Shown: positions 45,301 through 54,592, counted from the stretch's first letter. The stretch: 64,000 nucleotides of DNA from Tetmemena sp. SeJ-2015 (GCA_027382625.1 JAJKFJ010022785.1:221590-285589); one strand, 5' to 3'. Notes: generated from the letters alone by a model not told the origin. Translations and numbers: made by a program.

Positions 45301-47363
45301 AATTCTATTCATTTGAATTTCTCAAATGAATTGGACTTTATCTAATCTGGAAACTGCATCATCAGATTGATCTTGAATAATATAATCACTCCTGACTTTA
45401 GCGTTTTCCTATTTGAAAGGAGGGAACTAATTAATTTCAAACATAGCATTATTACTACCCTCTGGGGCGGTGAATCCTTTCTTCTCCTTTCCTCCACTAC
45501 CTCTAATATTATTCCATATCTTCATTTTCAAGATTCAAGTCTCTCCTTGAGTAACTGGCTTTATCCCTCCTCCATCTGCGTAGTCTTCTCTGTAGTTTTT
45601 GCTCATAGCTAAAAAATAAAAAGAAGTTTAAAGCGTTCAAATTGCCTCTGTTCTTGATGTTATCATAGTCACTGGACTACTTTGTATTATCTCTTGTGTG
45701 CAGTGTCTTCCCATTCTTTGACAGTTGAAAGGTCTACTGTTAATTAGGCTTTATAAAATACCTGCCTGATAAGCTATAAATAAATTTTAAAAAAAATACA
45801 AATTTATAATAAATATTTGCTTGAGGGCTCTTCAAGATTAAGAAGTTATTAAGATGAGGGCATGGGATTGTGACTAGAGATCAAAGATCTGCTTTGAGAA
45901 TTTTAAATCAATGACTTGGATGGGGAAGCATTTTCTATCGTCTGACATATCGTTTAGTCTCTTTAATCCTTAATTATAATTATATGATAAACTTAAAATC
46001 GAATGTTGTGTGGGAAACTAGATCTTGCGCCGTTTGACCCGAGTAGCGAGAATCAATTACAAATATATCTTCTTCTCTACATTTTCTTTTTAAGAATAAG
46101 AAGATTCCTTTTGTGCTTAAATGGCTCTAACTCTTTCCTATTCATTTCTGTCCTTACTTTAATCAGCATTTGTTGAATTTCCTGCTCTGAGGTCAATCTC
46201 GTTCTTGATTTAGTAGATCTGCTTTAAAATAGAGGCCACAAAAATTCTCCGAGAGAGGAAGTTAATAAGCAGGAAGCCGAATATGTAGAGTGACTACTAC
46301 AAACCTCCGATGTCTCCCAGTAACTGCAAAAGTGCATAGCTTTGTCTATTATAGATCAAGTAAACTAAGGGAATAAAATAAGCATAATTAATTAGTTAAA
46401 AATAAATTTATCTTGGGTCGTATCTAATGAAGATGGATATCAAAATTCCATCGCTCTCTGAAAAAGAGCTGTCATACGTCCTTTGATTACAAATAAAAAT
46501 TTAATTTTATTATAAAGATTATTAACTTGAGGAAATACAAACTATTCCTATTGCCCAAATTATAGATACTCATCTTGTAACTATGCTGTTTGCAGCTGTA
46601 CATAGAAGTTAGCTTTTTTGGTTCTCTGCAGCTCTATTTCAAAGAACAGAGAGTCGTCTATGAAATACTTAACAGGAGAGTCGTAATCTGTGAAGTCAAA
46701 GTACGAATTAACGAAGGCAATATAAATAAATATAAAGTATGGGTAGATAAAATATTCACTTGATATTTAAATCAAACCAACTTAAAAATAAATTATAAAG
46801 ATGATTGAAGTTCTGCCTTTCCATTCTAGTTTTGATGTCATCGATTGAGGCGCAAGTTACATTTGAGCTGGTTCCATTTCTGCATCTATAAAGCCTAATC
46901 TAATACATTCAAAAATATTTCTTTAATCTTTTTTAATCTCAATGTACTGAAATGTATCTGCATAGTAGTCACCTTGCAAGGTCATGTTCTTTTAAGTCAG
47001 ACATTGATAGCTGTTTATGCCATATTAAGTCACCTCTTACTAATCTTCATAGCCAAAATTGGAGGTCCCACAAGCTGAGAAAGGAATGGGAGCTTTTGTT
47101 TTAGATATTGCTGAGGAGTTGGGCAAATAAATAAAAAAAACATATCCTCAAATTCTATATTATAAAAATGCTTGTTGATAACTTAATTTACTGTATAGTA
47201 TCCATACTTGGGGTCTAGGGCACTATTTAGACCAAAGGAGATATCAAAACCCATCTGAGCTGGTAGAAAAGGGTCTACATCGTTTAGGTCTTACATGAAA
47301 ATTGGACTACTCAACTACGGATTTAGTCTTGCAAATAGTGTGTAAGTTCTGTAAGCTGAATAG
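42340..47363 (-). CDS. Two-helix membrane protein with Cys-rich ectodomain, MDS 2 to last
   Basis: Starts at pointer TAAGCTGAATAG (47352-47363) with YRTYTLFARLNPQLSSPIFM. The ectodomain carries IPFSACGTSNFGYED, NSYQCLTQKN, YRCRNGTSSNVTCAS and FDFTDYDSPVKYFIDDSLFF; then YDPRQSYALLQLLGDIGGLQ leads into the second helix SLYIFGFLLINFL. The cytosolic part has RRKRFNYTMNDIATYIFKC, the ELNVVTLLKSIRQVKLL block, RNLKDFDEDEREKYLNKSL, and a long Q/N/S-rich tail to TGA 42340-42342. IESs: 46485-46521, 46721-46799, 46896-46939, 47118-47177 and probably one near 46340-46410. The layout (N-terminal helix, large Cys-bearing loop, LGDIGG helix, ELDxV block) belongs to a ciliate-wide family of unnamed transmembrane proteins; role unknown. 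Confidence 0.75.
46485..46521 (-). other. IES, 32 bp, pointer GATTA
   Basis: GATTA at 46485-46489 and 46517-46521; joins FVFPQVNN to QRTYDSSFSES. Confidence 0.8.
46721..46799 (-). other. IES, 73 bp, pointer TATAAA
   Basis: TATAAA at 46721-46726 and 46794-46799; joins ERQNFNHLY to IAFVNSYFDFTD. Confidence 0.8.
46896..46939 (-). other. IES, 38 bp, pointer TAATCT
   Basis: TAATCT at 46896-46901 and 46934-46939; joins FQYIEI to RLYRCRNGTSSN. Confidence 0.85.
47118..47177 (-). other. IES, 56 bp, pointer GTTG
   Basis: GTTG at 47118-47121 and 47174-47177; joins YTVNQVIN to SSAISKTKAPIPFSAC. Confidence 0.8.
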
Positions 47364-47527
47364 ACAAAAGAAAAATAAATTATGTTATTAAAATAAAAAT
47401 AGATAAAATTTAAATTATTACAGAAAAGTATATGGTTTATTTTAATAAGAAATATAAGTTCATATGTGAAGGTAAACTTTAAATAAAGTAAAGATAAGTA
47501 ATAAAATAGGTTTCAGTAAATTAAAAA

Positions 47528-47785
47528 TTATTCTGAGAAGAATGACTTTGTGATGATGTCGATGCACCTCTGTTTGTCTTGGGTGAAGTGCTCTATCTTC
47601 TGAATGGGAGAGTAATAGGGGTACTGCAGCACGAACTCCCCCTGGTCGATGTCGTGGCACACCAGCACTGACACCAACTCTGAGTTGTACAGGAAGTAGA
47701 GCATTCCCGTTCTGTCCATCTTCTTCATCAGGCTCCCGATCTCCGCTGACCGGAAGTGCAGGTTCACGAAGTTCTGGATATCTAT
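47528..47785 (-). other. FAD-monooxygenase MDS, copy 2 (intact frame)
   Basis: Same segment as copy 1 but with the intact reading IQNFVNLHFRSAEIGSLMKK, matching the family pattern LQxLVNVHF. It lies directly upstream of MDS 2 of the permuted membrane gene, separated by about 165 bp of AT-rich DNA. Its edge next to DIQNF reads TATAG instead of copy 1's TTTAG, so it offers a poorer pointer to the N-terminal MDS at 36455. The next segment after KSFFSE, expected to hold the GDAAH motif, is not in this window. Confidence 0.8.
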
Positions 47786-47897
47786 AGTCAATTTAGTTAT
47801 ACGTTATTTGAAAAAGAAAGTACTGCAGATCTATTTAGACTTAATTTGGACATTTAGTTAGAATTAAAAGCGAATTAAGAAATTAGAAATTTGCGGA

Positions 47898-49913
47898 ATG
47901 AAAAGATTCAGTCAGAGGATTGCCTCCTAAAATTCTGATAAGAAAAAGTAGGAGCTTGCAAATAGCTAGAATAAGTTAAAGAGAAACTAAAAGCTCAGGA
48001 TTGTGAAAAAGAGCAAAGAATAAGCTAAATAAGTGGAAGATCCTCCAAAACTTAAGAAAAAGCAAGAGGACGAAATTAAGATATAATGAAAGCAAGAATC
48101 TTGCGTTGTTATTGATACTTTAAAAGAAGAAAAGCAATAAGCTTTGGATTCTTAATCGACAGCAAAAGTGTGGATTAAGAAGCCCACTTTGACTAATTAA
48201 AGTGTGTTTGACTCTGTATTTGGCTCAAATAAAAAGCAGATCGAAATCAAAGAAAGCTAGTTCAGGTCTAATGTTAAAGAATTGAAGAATTTGGAAGAGG
48301 CTTTGATTGCATAGAGAGATTTTAAAGGTACTTTTGTAGATGGTTCTATTCAATAAGTAATTAATGAAAGTGAATCTATTTCTGCAAAGTGAGAAGATGA
48401 TATAGCGAGAAGAGCTGCTGAAATAACTTTCTAGGAAGAAAGCAAGATGATTTTCGGGTCTCCAATTCAGCCAGAAGCAATCTTCCAGATATAGAGATTA
48501 GGTTACCAAGAGGCCAAATTTATAAGAGCAAGAGAGTTGTAAAAGTCACTATAGAGTGAATAATGCACAGAGGGGAAGGTATCTCCTTATTCTGTATTAG
48601 ATGAAAGGAGAGATGAGAAGAACTCCAAGCCGAAAGAGGATGGATTAGATCTCCAGAACTAATCTTTGAACTCTAGTCTGAAACATAATCTGAATTTCAA
48701 GGGATAATCTGTGACATCTGCTGCGAATGATTTCTTCAACTAGTTAATGGATAATGATGATTAGATGTAAGTGGTGAAACGGAGAGGTCCAGGTAGGCCT
48801 CCTAAAACTGATAGGCAGAGATATATGAATATACACCAGCCCCCACAGCAATAGGAAATGAAATAAGATAACATCTCAAGACTATTCTAAGCAGTAAGTA
48901 AATCAAAATCCTTAACAAATTGAAATAATGTTTACTTAACTAGAATGAAGCAAGATAAGCAGTATAAAGTGAAACCATTTCAGCAAGCCAAGTCTCTCAT
49001 AGCAAATATCTTTTGAGAAAGTAAGTTCTTAGATCTTTCTTAATACTTTCTAGAGAGGAGATTAAGAAATCGTTGATTGATTTTCTTGAAGGCAACGTAC
49101 CTCCCTCTGTAAGATGGACTAAAAGTGTATCGTGAAGCCTCTTCATCAGTAAGCATTTGATAAGCGATAGTCTTATGATGGCTTCGATATTTCTGAAGAT
49201 TGCAATTTAAGTCAGAGCAAATTGGAAGCAGAGTGCAAAGTGGTTTATAATTTCTGCCTGATCCTAACTTGCAAATGTTCTCTGAGGGACCTATCAGTAA
49301 GTGTCTCAAGGATGACTTAAGGAAACTCTAAAAGGAGAAGTTCACTCAACTGAAGAGAAAAGCAAGAGGCCATTTGCAAACTAACTCTAAGCAATCTCAT
49401 AAAGGCTAGAACGAAGTTTACTACTCGAGCATGACCCAAAACATGATTAATCTCTATGAGTAATGGAAAGTAAAACAGACTGAAAACAAAGACTTTCAGA
49501 ATTCAGAGAGGTATCTTAAGGAAGAGTAGGCAGATAAGTAGTAGTATGATCTTCTCAAAGAAGTGAGAAGAATTGAAAATCTGAACATCTCTTGCCCCAA
49601 GTAAGAACTCTTATTCTCTTATTTTAATAATTCTCATTTTAGGATTGCCCTGAGTACCGATCTTTAAGACCTCCCAAAGTAGCTCCCTCCAATTCCTTTC
49701 AATAACAGGTATTAAAAGAAGCAGTAGCATCTTTCAAATAGTAGAAATAAGAAGAGTGCTTCATCCACAGAGGGTCTATAGTTTAAGGATAATGGAGAAG
49801 ACTATCTCCTAGATGAGGATTTCATAGATTCCGTTCTTTAAGAAGAGGATATCTAAATGCAACCTGAATATAAATAAGAAGAGCAAATTAAAAAAATTGA
49901 AAGCACAAATAAG
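47898..49913 (+). CDS. AT-hook protein, truncated at the contig junction
   Basis: The ATG at 47898 opens MKRFSQRIASQNSDKKKQEL, a very basic, Gln-rich N-terminus. Later frames contain VWIKKPTLTNQSVFDSVFGS, then the AT-hook VVKRRGPGRPPKTDRQR at about 48775-48825, a minor-groove DNA-binding motif. After frame changes near 48090, 48390 and 48930-49310 a final Lys/Glu-rich stretch (SMTQNMINLYEQWKVKQTEN) crosses a GT-AG intron (about 49600-49643) and continues open (DEDFIDSVLQEEDIQMQPEY) until composition switches to bacterial DNA at about 49913. So the 3' end is missing because of the junction. Probably a chromatin or transcription protein; no other domain recognised. Confidence 0.6.
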
Positions 49914-49920
49914 GCCTAGT
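49908..49920. other. Junction of ciliate and bacterial DNA
   Basis: Left of about 49913 the sequence is AT-rich ciliate coding DNA; right of it GC-rich DNA encodes the end of a bacterial PBP2. The palindrome AGGCCT (49912-49917) lies at the switch. No repeats, telomere or mobile-element ends are visible. Confidence 0.85.
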
Positions 49921-50104
49921 GGCGGTGATCGCCGAGCATGCCGGCCACGGCGGCTCGGTGGCGGCGCCGATCGCGCGCCAGGTGATGGACATGTACCTGC
50001 TGGGCGAGGTGCGCTACAACGCCGCCACACCGGCGCCCGCGGCTGCCGCGGCCGCGCCGCAGCCCGACGCCGCCGGGCATGTCCACGAGGACGTGGAGGA
50101 CTGA
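49919..50104 (+). CDS. mrdA: Penicillin-binding protein 2 (MrdA), C-terminal fragment
   Basis: MrdA is the inner-membrane transpeptidase that cross-links peptidoglycan during cell elongation. Only the last ~60 residues remain: VAVIAEHAGHGGSVAAPIAR, then QVMDMYLLGE and an Ala/Pro-rich tail ending at 50104. AVIxENAGHGxxxAAPIAR is the usual PBP2 C-terminal signature. The gene is cut at its 5' side by the contig junction, not naturally. It is followed after 21 bp by rodA, its partner in the elongasome, in the standard mrdA-mrdB order. Confidence 0.85.
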   Translation: MAVIAEHAGHGGSVAAPIARQVMDMYLLGEVRYNAATPAPAAAAAAPQPDAAGHVHEDVED

Positions 50105-50125
50105 CATGACCGACAGGCTCCCTGC

Positions 50126-51271
50126 ATGATCACCGAAGTCATCTACCGCGTGCGCCGCGGCGGCCCCGACAAGCCCGAGCCGGGCATGGCCGACCTGCTG
50201 GAAAGCTGGCACATCGACATGTGGCTGCTGTTGCTGCTCGCCGGTGTCGCCGGTGCCGGCATGTTCGTGATCTATTCCGCCTCCGGCCACTCGATTCCGG
50301 CGGTGGTGAACCAGGCCGAGCGCTTCCTGCTGGGGCTGTTCGTGATGGCCGTGGTGGCGCAGGCGCCGCCCGAGTTCTACCGCATGCTGGCGCCCTGGCT
50401 CTACGGCGTGACGATGCTGCTTCTGCTGCTGGTGGAGGTCATCGGTGACCACGCGATGGGCGCGCAGCGCTGGCTGGACCTGGGTTTCATCCGCTTCCAG
50501 CCCTCGGAGCTGATGAAGCTGGCGATGCCGATGACGCTGGCGGCGTTCCTGCACCACCGCCGCCTGCCGCCGCGCCCGCTGACCCTGCTGACCGCGCTGG
50601 TGATCCTGGGTGTGCCGACGGTGCTGATCATGGTGCAGCCCGACCTCGGCACCTCGATGCTGGTGATCGCCGCTGGCGGCTTCACGCTGTTCTTCGCCGG
50701 GCTGCAGTGGCGCTGGATTCTCGGCGCGCTGGCCGCGGTGGGCGCCGCCGCGCCGATCCTGTGGGAGCGCCTGCACGATTACCAGCGCAAGCGCATCCTG
50801 ACGCTGCTGGACCCGGAGAGCGATCCGCTGGGCGCGGGCTACCACATCACGCAGTCCAAGATCGCGATCGGCTCCGGCGGCCTGTTCGGCAAGGGCTGGC
50901 TCGAGGGCACCCAGGCCAAGCTCGATTTCCTGCCCGAGGCGCACACCGACTTCATCTTCGCCGTGTTCGCCGAGGAGCTGGGCATGATCTCGGTGATGGT
51001 GCTGCTGGCGGTGTACCTGTGCATCGTCGGCCGCTGCCTGTGGATCGCGGTGCGCGCGCAGGACAGCTTCCAGCGCCTGCTCGCCGGCGCGCTGGGCATG
51101 ACCTTCTTCATCTATGTCTTCATCAACATCGGCATGGTCATCGGCCTGTTGCCCGTCGTGGGCGTGCCGCTGCCGCTGTTCAGCTTCGGTGGTACGTCCA
51201 TGGTGAGCCTGCTGGCGGGCTTCGGTATGCTCATGTCCATCCATACTCATAGAAAGCTATTGGCCAACTGA
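50126..51271 (+). CDS. rodA: Rod-shape-determining glycosyltransferase RodA
   Basis: SEDS-family peptidoglycan polymerase working with PBP2. The 381-residue protein has about ten helices and family motifs WLDLGFIRFQPSELMKLAMP, VQPDLGTSMLVIAAGG, LLDPESDPLGAGYHITQSKI, PEAHTDFIFAVFAEELG and the final FSFGGTSMVSLLAGFGMLMS. The Asp in AHTDFIF and the Glu in QPSELMK are family-conserved. The stop overlaps the mltB start (TGATG), indicating translational coupling. Confidence 0.95.
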   Translation: MITEVIYRVRRGGPDKPEPGMADLLESWHIDMWLLLLLAGVAGAGMFVIYSASGHSIPAVVNQAERFLLGLFVMAVVAQAPPEFYRMLAPWLYGVTMLLLLLVEVIGDHAMGAQRWLDLGFIRFQPSELMKLAMPMTLAAFLHHRRLPPRPLTLLTALVILGVPTVLIMVQPDLGTSMLVIAAGGFTLFFAGLQWRWILGALAAVGAAAPILWERLHDYQRKRILTLLDPESDPLGAGYHITQSKIAIGSGGLFGKGWLEGTQAKLDFLPEAHTDFIFAVFAEELGMISVMVLLAVYLCIVGRCLWIAVRAQDSFQRLLAGALGMTFFIYVFINIGMVIGLLPVVGVPLPLFSFGGTSMVSLLAGFGMLMSIHTHRKLLAN

Positions 51272-52275
51272 TGCGAATCCCCCTCGCGCTGGTTCCGTTG
51301 CTGCTGCTGTCCACCTCCGTCCTGGCCGACTACAGCGGCCACCCCAAGGCCGCCCCGCTGCTGGAGCGCTTGAAACAGGAGCACGGCTTCAGCGCCGCGG
51401 AGCTGGACTCGGTCAAGGCCGCGCTGGCGCAGGCACAGCGGCTGCCGCAGCTGGTGGAGATGGAGCAGAAGGCTCCGGAACGCACCGAGACCTGGACGCG
51501 CTATTCGGCACGCATCGACAAGAGCCGCATCGACGGCGGCGTGGCGCTGCTGCGCGACTACCAGCCGTTCCTGGACCGGGCCGAGGAGGAGTTCGGCGTG
51601 CCGCCGGCCGTGATCGCGGCGATCCTGGGGATCGAGACCCGCTACGGGCGCATCACCGGCAACATCCGCGTGCTCGATGCGCTGGCCACGCAAGGCTTCG
51701 ATCACCCCACCCGCTCGGTGTTCTTCTCCAGCGAGCTGGAGCACTTCTTCGTGTTCTGCCGCGACTTCCGCATGGACCCGGTGGCGATGAAGGGCTCCTA
51801 TGCCGGGGCCATGGGCGCCGCGCAGTTCATGCCCAGCAACTACCGCCGCCTGAGCCTGGACTATGACGGCAGCGGCGGGCGCGACCTGTGGACCCTGCCG
51901 GATGCCATCGGCTCCATCGGCAACTATTTCGTGCGCTACCGCCCGAGCCAGTCCTGGCAGCGCGGCGAGCCGCTGATCATCCCCGCGCGCCTGCTGGCAC
52001 CGCTACCCCCGGGCACCGAGGTCAACGGCAAGGCCACCGCGTACAACGCCGGGGCCCTGTTGCGCGCCGGCTGGCTCGCCATCGACGTGAACCTGCCGCC
52101 GGACACGCCGGTGGGCATCATCCAGCTGCCGCTGGACGATGGCAGCCAGGAGTACTGGCTGGCGCTGCACAACTTCTACACCGTGATGACCTACAACCCG
52201 CGCACCTTCTACGCCATGGCGGTGTCGCAGCTGGCGCAGCGCATCCAGCAGCAGCTGGCGGTGGAGGCCCGGTGA
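51271..52275 (+). CDS. mltB: Membrane-bound lytic murein transglycosylase B
   Basis: Cleaves the MurNAc-GlcNAc bond with formation of 1,6-anhydro ends. The 334-residue protein starts with a Sec signal (MRIPLALVPLLLLSTSVLAD) without a clear lipobox Cys, so it may be the soluble periplasmic form. The catalytic region is AAILGIETRYGRITGNIRVL with the active Glu, followed by GSYAGAMGAAQFMPSNYRRL and GRDLWTLPDAIGSIGNYF. It overlaps rodA by one base and the rlpA GTG start overlaps its stop. Confidence 0.95.
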   Translation: MRIPLALVPLLLLSTSVLADYSGHPKAAPLLERLKQEHGFSAAELDSVKAALAQAQRLPQLVEMEQKAPERTETWTRYSARIDKSRIDGGVALLRDYQPFLDRAEEEFGVPPAVIAAILGIETRYGRITGNIRVLDALATQGFDHPTRSVFFSSELEHFFVFCRDFRMDPVAMKGSYAGAMGAAQFMPSNYRRLSLDYDGSGGRDLWTLPDAIGSIGNYFVRYRPSQSWQRGEPLIIPARLLAPLPPGTEVNGKATAYNAGALLRAGWLAIDVNLPPDTPVGIIQLPLDDGSQEYWLALHNFYTVMTYNPRTFYAMAVSQLAQRIQQQLAVEAR

Positions 52276-53231
52276 GATTTCGCGCCGCGGGGGTCGCCCT
52301 GCTGTGCGTGCTGCTGGCGGCCTGCGTCACCGCGCCTCCGGCACCGGAGCGCAAGACGCCCCGGCGCGTACCGCCCCCACCGCAGCAGATCGTGCCGAAG
52401 GTGTCCCGGACTCCGGGCCTTTCTCCGGAGTATGTACCCGGCCCCGCGCCGCTGAGCGAGCGGGACCGCGGCCCGGCGCCCGAGGAGATTCCCGAAGGAA
52501 TCGAGCTGACGCCGGACGCCATACCCCAGGACGAGCCGCGCAGCCGTTCCGGCAATTCGCCGGAGTACCAGGTGTTCGGCAAGACCTATCGCACCATGGC
52601 CAAGGTCGGCAGCAGCTTCCGCGAGCGCGGGCACGCCTCCTGGTACGGCAAGAAGTTCCATGGCCGCAAGACCGCCAACGGCGAGCTCTACGACATGTTC
52701 AAGATGACGGCGGCGCACAAGACGCTGCCACTGCCGAGCTATGTGCGCGTCACCAACCTGTCCAACGGCAAGACCACAGTGGTGCGCGTCAACGACCGCG
52801 GCCCGTTCCACAAGGGGCGCATCATCGACCTGTCGTATGCGGCGGCGGCCAAGCTGGAGCTGATCAACCACGGCGCGGTGGAGGTGGAGATCGAGGTGGT
52901 GACCGCCGACAGCCCGCCGCCCACGGTCGTGGCCGCGGCAGCGCCGGAAGTGGTGGCTGCGCCCCCGCCAAGGGCCGAGATCCGCCCCGCGCCGGCGTCC
53001 GCGCAGGGCTGGCTGCAGGTGGCCAGCTTCATCGACCCGATCAACGCCGTGGCGCTGCGCGAGGAACTGCAAGGCAAGGGCTTTGCCGGTGCCACGGTGA
53101 TCACCACCGACCTCGGCGGCGAAACCCTGCATCGCGTGGTCAGCGGCCCGTTCCGTGACGAATCCACGGCGGCGGACCTGCGCCGGCGGCTGCGCGACGC
53201 CGGATACGCGGCGGAGTGGATGCTCCACTGA
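52272..53231 (+). CDS. rlpA: RlpA septal-ring lytic transglycosylase/lipoprotein
   Basis: Outer-membrane lipoprotein that acts on denuded glycan strands. A GTG start at 52272 is chosen because it opens VALLCVLLAACVT, a lipoprotein signal with LAAC lipobox. After a Pro-rich linker comes the double-psi beta-barrel: RGHASWYGKKFHGRKTANGE, KTLPLPSYVRVTNLSNGK and VVRVNDRGPFHKGRIIDLSY with the catalytic Asp. A C-terminal SPOR domain (WLQVASFIDPINAVALREEL) binds peptidoglycan. Longer upstream frames are shadows inside mltB. Confidence 0.93.
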   Translation: MRFRAAGVALLCVLLAACVTAPPAPERKTPRRVPPPPQQIVPKVSRTPGLSPEYVPGPAPLSERDRGPAPEEIPEGIELTPDAIPQDEPRSRSGNSPEYQVFGKTYRTMAKVGSSFRERGHASWYGKKFHGRKTANGELYDMFKMTAAHKTLPLPSYVRVTNLSNGKTTVVRVNDRGPFHKGRIIDLSYAAAAKLELINHGAVEVEIEVVTADSPPPTVVAAAAPEVVAAPPPRAEIRPAPASAQGWLQVASFIDPINAVALREELQGKGFAGATVITTDLGGETLHRVVSGPFRDESTAADLRRRLRDAGYAAEWMLH

Positions 53232-53316
53232 ACCCATGGAACGTTGCGGGCATGACGTCCCGGAACCTGCTGCATCGCGGTAAAATATGAATGTTCGTTT
53301 CAAAGACCAGAAGACC

Positions 53317-54450
53317 ATGAAACACCTGCTCGCCCTGCCCCTGATGTTCCTGTCCCTGTCCCTGCATGCGGCCATCCCGGCGCCACCGGCGCTGGAGGCG
53401 AGCAGCTTTGCGCTGCTGGACTACGACAGCGGTGAACTGCTGGCGGCCAGCAATGCGGACCAGCGCGTGGGGCCGGCCAGCATCACCAAGGTGATGACGG
53501 CCTACGTGGTGCTGGAGGAGGTCCGCCAGGGCCGCATGAAGCTGGCGGACACCGCCTTCGTCAGCGAGAAGGCCTGGCGCCAGGGCATCGACTCCTCGGA
53601 GTCGCGCATGTTCGTGCAGGTGGGCACGCGCGTGGGCCTCGAGGAGCTGCTGCACGGCATCATCACCCAATCCGGCAACGACGCCAGCGTGGTGCTGGCC
53701 GAGCACGTGGCCGGCAGCGAGGACGCCTTTGCCGAGCTGATGAACCAGCAGGCCGCCAAGCTGGGCATGAAGAACACCCACTTCACCAACGCTCCGGGCA
53801 TGCCGGACGCGCAGCACTACAGCACCGCGCACGACCTGACGCTGCTGGGCCGCGCCCTGATCCAGAATTTCCCGGAAGAGTACAAGTGGTTCTCGCTGCC
53901 GGACTACACCTACAACGGCATCAAGCAGCCCAACCGCAACCTGCTGCTGAAGAAGGACCCGAGCGTGGACGGCATCAAGACCGGCCACACCTCGGAAGCC
54001 GGCTACTGCCTGCTTTCCTCCGCGCAGCGTGATGGCCGCCGCCTGATCGCGGCGGTGATGGGCACCAAGAGCTGGGCCTACCGCGAGCAGGCCAGCCTGG
54101 AGCTGCTGAACTGGGGCTTCCGCTTCTTCGAGAGCGCGCAGCTGCTGGGCCCGACCAAGCCGGCCGGCTCGGTCAAGGTCTGGAAGGGCGCCGCCGCCGA
54201 GGTGCAGGTGGGCACGCTCAAGCCGGTGGCGATCACGCTGCCGCGTGGCGAAGCCGCCCGTGTGCAGGCCAGCTGGCAGCAGGAGGGCGAGGCCATCGCG
54301 CCGTTCACCGCCGGCCAGAAGCTGGGCACGCTGACGCTGTCGCTGGACGGCAAGGTGCTGCGCACCGAGCCGCTGGTGGCGCTGCAGGACGTGGAGAAGG
54401 GCGGCTTCTGGCGCCGTCTGATCGACACCATCCGTCTCTGGTTCGCCTGA
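53317..54450 (+). CDS. dacA: D-alanyl-D-alanine carboxypeptidase (PBP5/6 type)
   Basis: Trims the terminal D-Ala from pentapeptides. The ATG at 53317 is preferred over 53287 because it begins the signal peptide MKHLLALPLMFLSLSLHAA. Serine-peptidase motifs are all present: SITK (SxxK), SGNDA (SxN) and KTGHTSEAG (KTG). The C-terminal PBP5 beta domain ends in the amphipathic anchor RLIDTIRLWFA. It lies in the cell-wall cluster 86 bp after rlpA; a ybeD-type gene usually found between dacA and lipB is absent. Confidence 0.93.
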   Translation: MKHLLALPLMFLSLSLHAAIPAPPALEASSFALLDYDSGELLAASNADQRVGPASITKVMTAYVVLEEVRQGRMKLADTAFVSEKAWRQGIDSSESRMFVQVGTRVGLEELLHGIITQSGNDASVVLAEHVAGSEDAFAELMNQQAAKLGMKNTHFTNAPGMPDAQHYSTAHDLTLLGRALIQNFPEEYKWFSLPDYTYNGIKQPNRNLLLKKDPSVDGIKTGHTSEAGYCLLSSAQRDGRRLIAAVMGTKSWAYREQASLELLNWGFRFFESAQLLGPTKPAGSVKVWKGAAAEVQVGTLKPVAITLPRGEAARVQASWQQEGEAIAPFTAGQKLGTLTLSLDGKVLRTEPLVALQDVEKGGFWRRLIDTIRLWFA

Positions 54451-54472
54451 AAATACGGATAAGCCTGCTGCG

Positions 54473-54544
54473 CGGCCCGATCTTGCATCTCCGGTGCTCG
54501 CCGTGCTTCAGTACGGCTCCGCTCCTCGATGCAACCTCGGGCCG
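54473..54544. repeat. Imperfect inverted repeat between dacA and lipB
   Basis: Arms 54473-54489 and 54528-54544 pair at 15 of 17 positions (CGGCCCGA...TTGCATC). Inside, GCCGT and ACGGC can form a second stem. Could act as a processing or attenuation hairpin. Confidence 0.5.
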
Positions 54545-54592
54545 CTCGCGACAGCTTCTCCGCATTTTCGGAAAGTTGGGTAAGGTTCAGCC

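Noticed and set aside
41276..47785. The two monooxygenase copies as two small independent genes
   Set aside because: Each covers only the middle of the family, has no start codon context and lacks the FAD-fold and GDAAH parts; they read as MDSs.
1..49913. Standard-code short open frames (60-140 codons) in the ciliate part as independent genes
   Set aside because: They break at TAA/TAG codons that are clearly glutamine here; most are fragments or wrong-frame shadows of the longer genes.
1..49913. Telomere repeats, TBE-type transposons, tRNA or rRNA genes, CRISPR arrays
   Set aside because: Looked for by eye in the ciliate part (and CRISPR in the bacterial part); no convincing instance was seen.
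49912..49917. AGGCCT palindrome as a cloning-site ligation mark
   Set aside because: A single six-base palindrome is too weak to conclude anything about how the chimera formed.
49908..49920. Horizontal transfer of a bacterial segment into the ciliate
   Set aside because: Both genes at the join are cut, composition is unadapted, bacterial operons are intact, and no integration signature is visible.
49916..51250. Long antisense frame over rodA, rich in His, Arg, Gln and Glu
   Set aside because: Typical mirror frame of a GC-rich gene; no domain, and the plus strand carries an intact rodA. Similar long antisense frames over rlpA, dacA, mlaE, the aldehyde dehydrogenase and the crotonase gene were left out for the same reason.
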